In this document: in pieces, positions 62,288-64,000 of the stretch
How positions within the stretch are numbered: position 1 is the stretch's first letter
Layout of the letters: each line of letters starts with the position of its first letter
Assembly: GCF_028867965.1 (NCBI RefSeq)
Contig: NZ_JAPQNT010000002.1
Location: 310,001-374,000, forward strand
Direction: 5' to 3'
Origin: Flavobacterium sp. SUN046
GTDB taxonomy: Bacteria; Bacteroidota; Bacteroidia; Flavobacteriales; Flavobacteriaceae
Length of the DNA stretch: 64,000 bases
The notes under the pieces: generated by a model
The model's database searches: none
What the model was told of the DNA's origin: nothing
Seen by the model: the letters and a program-made list of their open reading frames with translations, nothing else
Translations under genes and position numbers: made by a program

Positions 62288-62668
62288 TTATAAATTACAA
62301 ATATGTGGAATATAAATAATACATCCAATTGCAATTGCTGTCATTGCTGCAAAGAAAACGGCTCCTGCGGCAATATCTTTAATAAATCCGATGCGTTCGT
62401 GGTATTCTGGATGGATAAAATCGGCTACTTTTTCGACAGCGGTATTCAAACCTTCAATTCCAAGAACTAAGCCAATTGCGAGTGTTTGAACCAACCATTC
62501 TTCATGCGAAATATGGAAGTAAAAACCAGCAATTATCATTAAAATTCCAATACTACTTTGCACCATAACGCTGTGTTCGGTAGTGATGAGTTTGATAGCA
62601 CCTTTCAATGCAAATCCCATACTCTTGAAGCGTCCGGTTAAAAAAGTTTTATCTCTTTCGAATTCCAT
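62288..62668 (-). CDS. Diacylglycerol/undecaprenol kinase family protein
   Basis: The 126-residue protein matches the DgkA/UdpK fold: RFKSMGFALKGAIKLITTEH, IEGLNTAVEKVADFIHPEYH and IGFIKDIAAGAVFFAAMTAI hold the conserved Glu-rich active-site motif and lipid-facing helices. It phosphorylates diacylglycerol or undecaprenol in the inner membrane. It lies 10 bp downstream of tpx on the same strand and may share its transcript. Confidence 0.88.
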   Translation of the reverse strand: MEFERDKTFLTGRFKSMGFALKGAIKLITTEHSVMVQSSIGILMIIAGFYFHISHEEWLVQTLAIGLVLGIEGLNTAVEKVADFIHPEYHERIGFIKDIAAGAVFFAAMTAIAIGCIIYIPHICNL

Positions 62669-62678
62669 AAAAGGTATA

Positions 62679-63176
62679 TTATAGTGCTGCTAATGCCGCT
62701 TCGTAATTAGGTTCGTTAGCAATTTCTGCAACTTGTTCTTCATATTTTACAACGCCATTTTCATCCAAAACGATTACAACTCTTGAGTGTAAACCTGCAA
62801 ATGCGCTATCAACTAATTCTAAACCATAGTCTTTTCCGAAACTTCCTGTTTTAAAATCAGATAAACTGATTACATTTTCCAAACCTTCTGCACCACAAAA
62901 ACGATTTTGAGCAAATGGTAAATCTCTTGAAATACACAATACTTTAGTGTTTTCTAATGTACTTGCTTTTGCGTTAAATGCTCTTACAGACGCCGCGCAA
63001 GTTCCAGTATCAACACTTGGAAATATGTTCAAAACCAATTTGCTTCCAGCAAAATCTGCTAATGAAACCACTGATAAATCGGTTTTTACTAATTGAAATT
63101 GAGGTGCATTTGAACCTGTTTTTGGTAATTCACCATTTGTGTTTACTGGGTTTCCACCTAATGTTATTTGAGCCAT
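62679..63176 (-). CDS. tpx: Thiol peroxidase
   Basis: The 165-residue protein is an atypical two-Cys peroxiredoxin: PSVDTGTCAASVRAFN holds the peroxidatic cysteine and DLPFAQNRFCGAEGLENV the resolving one. It begins MAQITLGGNPVNTNGELP as is usual for Tpx. It reduces peroxides with thioredoxin or another thiol. Standard length. Confidence 0.94.
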   Translation of the reverse strand: MAQITLGGNPVNTNGELPKTGSNAPQFQLVKTDLSVVSLADFAGSKLVLNIFPSVDTGTCAASVRAFNAKASTLENTKVLCISRDLPFAQNRFCGAEGLENVISLSDFKTGSFGKDYGLELVDSAFAGLHSRVVIVLDENGVVKYEEQVAEIANEPNYEAALAAL

Positions 63177-63244
63177 TTTTTTTGATTTTTTAGAAGCTTC
63201 AAAAGTATGAAATTATTTCGGAATAGTGAAACTTATCCTTTGCA

Positions 63245-63700
63245 TTACTTTGAATTCGACTTTTTAGTTTTTTTGTAGGTTTTAATTTGATTAAAATCTT
63301 TTAAACTTGGATGATTTTTAGTTCCGATTTTTAAAATTGAATCGTTTAATTCAATAATGATTAAATCTAAATATTGTCCTTTAAAACGAACTTTTATTAT
63401 ATATTCCCATTCATTTTTCCCACTATTGTAATCATTTGTAATCTTGTATTTTGAAGTATTAATTTCTTTGAAACACTTGGTGCCAAAACTTGAGTAGGTT
63501 ATGTTTTTATAAATGCTGTCTTTGAATTGCAGCGTTTCTTTTTTTTCGCAATCTGCATAGTGTTCTAAATTGAGTTTGTTTTTTCCATCATAATAAAATT
63601 CATATAATTGCCAATCTCCAATAATTTTTTGGAAATCGTTTTTTGGAGTAGTTTTTATAAACGAAATCAATATCAGAAAATAAATCAAAGTAATTTTCAT
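63245..63700 (-). CDS. Small secreted protein, lipocalin-like pattern
   Basis: The 151-residue protein has a signal-like N-terminus (MKITLIYFLILISFI) and a beta-rich mature part (GDWQLYEFYYDGKNKLNLEH, KGQYLDLIIIELNDSILKIG). That pattern fits lipocalin-like domains of Bacteroidota. No clear family is recognised and no active site is visible. Single gene. Confidence 0.5.
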   Translation of the reverse strand: MKITLIYFLILISFIKTTPKNDFQKIIGDWQLYEFYYDGKNKLNLEHYADCEKKETLQFKDSIYKNITYSSFGTKCFKEINTSKYKITNDYNSGKNEWEYIIKVRFKGQYLDLIIIELNDSILKIGTKNHPSLKDFNQIKTYKKTKKSNSK

Positions 63701-63786
63701 AGCTCAGAAAATAAGTCAGTTTTAAAACATTTAAAATTAAATAATATTGTCTTTATAAATAAATTTGGATTGTATTATTATATTAT

Positions 63787-63802
63787 CGTAATATTGCAAT
63801 AT
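63787..63802 (+). promoter_or_regulatory. Candidate ArsR operator
   Basis: The palindrome ATATTGCAATAT (63791-63802) lies next to TCGTA, 19 bp before the ATG of an ArsR-type regulator. Family members bind such AT-rich inverted repeats in their own promoter. Confidence 0.4.
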
Positions 63803-63820
63803 AAAAATAACTATTACCAA

Positions 63821-64000
63821 ATGGGAGTTTCTAAAACAGAATCATTTTCGGATAAACACAACGAGTTATCAATACTTTTTAAAGCGCTTTCGCATCCGGC
63901 AAGAGTTGCTATAATTGAATATTTATTAAAAGTAGATAAATGTATTTGTGGTGATATTGTGAACGAATTACCATTGGCACAACCAACAATTTCACAGCAT
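63821..64000 (+). CDS. ArsR-family regulator (cut by window end)
   Basis: The first 60 residues are inside the window. SDKHNELSILFKALSHPARV, then AIIEYLLKVDKCICGDIVNE and LPLAQPTISQH, match the ArsR/SmtB winged helix up to the recognition helix. The CxC pair (KCICGD) is in the position of a metal-sensing motif in arsenic or related sensors, so metal control is likely. The C-terminus and any target genes lie past the window. Confidence 0.8.
   Translation, partial: MGVSKTESFSDKHNELSILFKALSHPARVAIIEYLLKVDKCICGDIVNELPLAQPTISQH

Overview
The window looks like the chromosome of an AT-rich member of the Bacteroidota, most likely a Flavobacterium-like Flavobacteriaceae. The evidence is a secreted M4 protease with a type IX secretion C-terminal domain, promoters of the TTTG / TAnnTTTG type, a bacillithiol deacetylase, a menaquinone gene pair, DUF3667 and WYL-regulator families, and dispersed repeats of a kind common in flavobacterial genomes. 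No phage, transposase, CRISPR array or rRNA was seen.

Left part (1-15.8 kb, mostly minus strand). A TetR-ABC-HlyD-TolC export operon (the TolC gene runs off the left edge) is followed by small stand-alone genes: a YdeI-like protein, a Cu/Zn superoxide dismutase lipoprotein and a small lipoprotein. Next comes a MarR-led fatty-acid beta-oxidation operon (bifunctional hydroxyacyl-CoA dehydrogenase/enoyl-CoA hydratase, thiolase, acyl-CoA dehydrogenase), then an AraC regulator with an SDR oxidoreductase and a DUF1963 protein.

Centre (15.8-26.2 kb): the most unusual region. A WYL regulator is divergent from an RtcB RNA ligase. Downstream lie arrays of tRNA-like sequences. One tight array holds Arg(ACG), Asn(GTT), an Asp(GTC)-loop hairpin, Pro(TGG), Tyr(GTA), Gln(TTG) and Leu(TAG) forms. 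Then come an ATP-grasp-like protein, a second and more degenerate set (Trp-like, Gln-like and Leu(CAA)-like), and a band-7/SPFH protein. rtcB and the second array share a promoter module: TACTACGCARAATAATTGCG, then AATCTTTG starting exactly 32 bp after the motif start. I read this as an RNA-damage sensing and repair island regulated by the WYL protein. A two-gene Hachiman-like defence cassette (HamA nuclease and HamB helicase) and a decayed nucleotidyltransferase remnant lie between rtcB and the first array.

Right part (26.4-64 kb): mainly housekeeping and surface genes. These are an acyl-CoA ligase, an LTA-synthase-like sulfatase coupled to a phosphatase, purL (with a dispersed repeat translated in frame), a beta-helix lipoprotein, a hotdog thioesterase with menF, bshB1, tRNA-His, lpxD, an M28 peptidase, DUF3667, a TauE-type permease with a persulfide dioxygenase-rhodanese protein, the M4 protease, an alcohol dehydrogenase flanked by two paralogous small secreted proteins, tRNA-Ser, a RibB with a degenerate RibA half, an LptF/G permease, LolA, FtsK, diacylglycerol kinase, Tpx and the start of an ArsR regulator. 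Near 43.3-43.8 kb a small membrane-protein gene sits between attC-like palindromic repeats and resembles a gene cassette.
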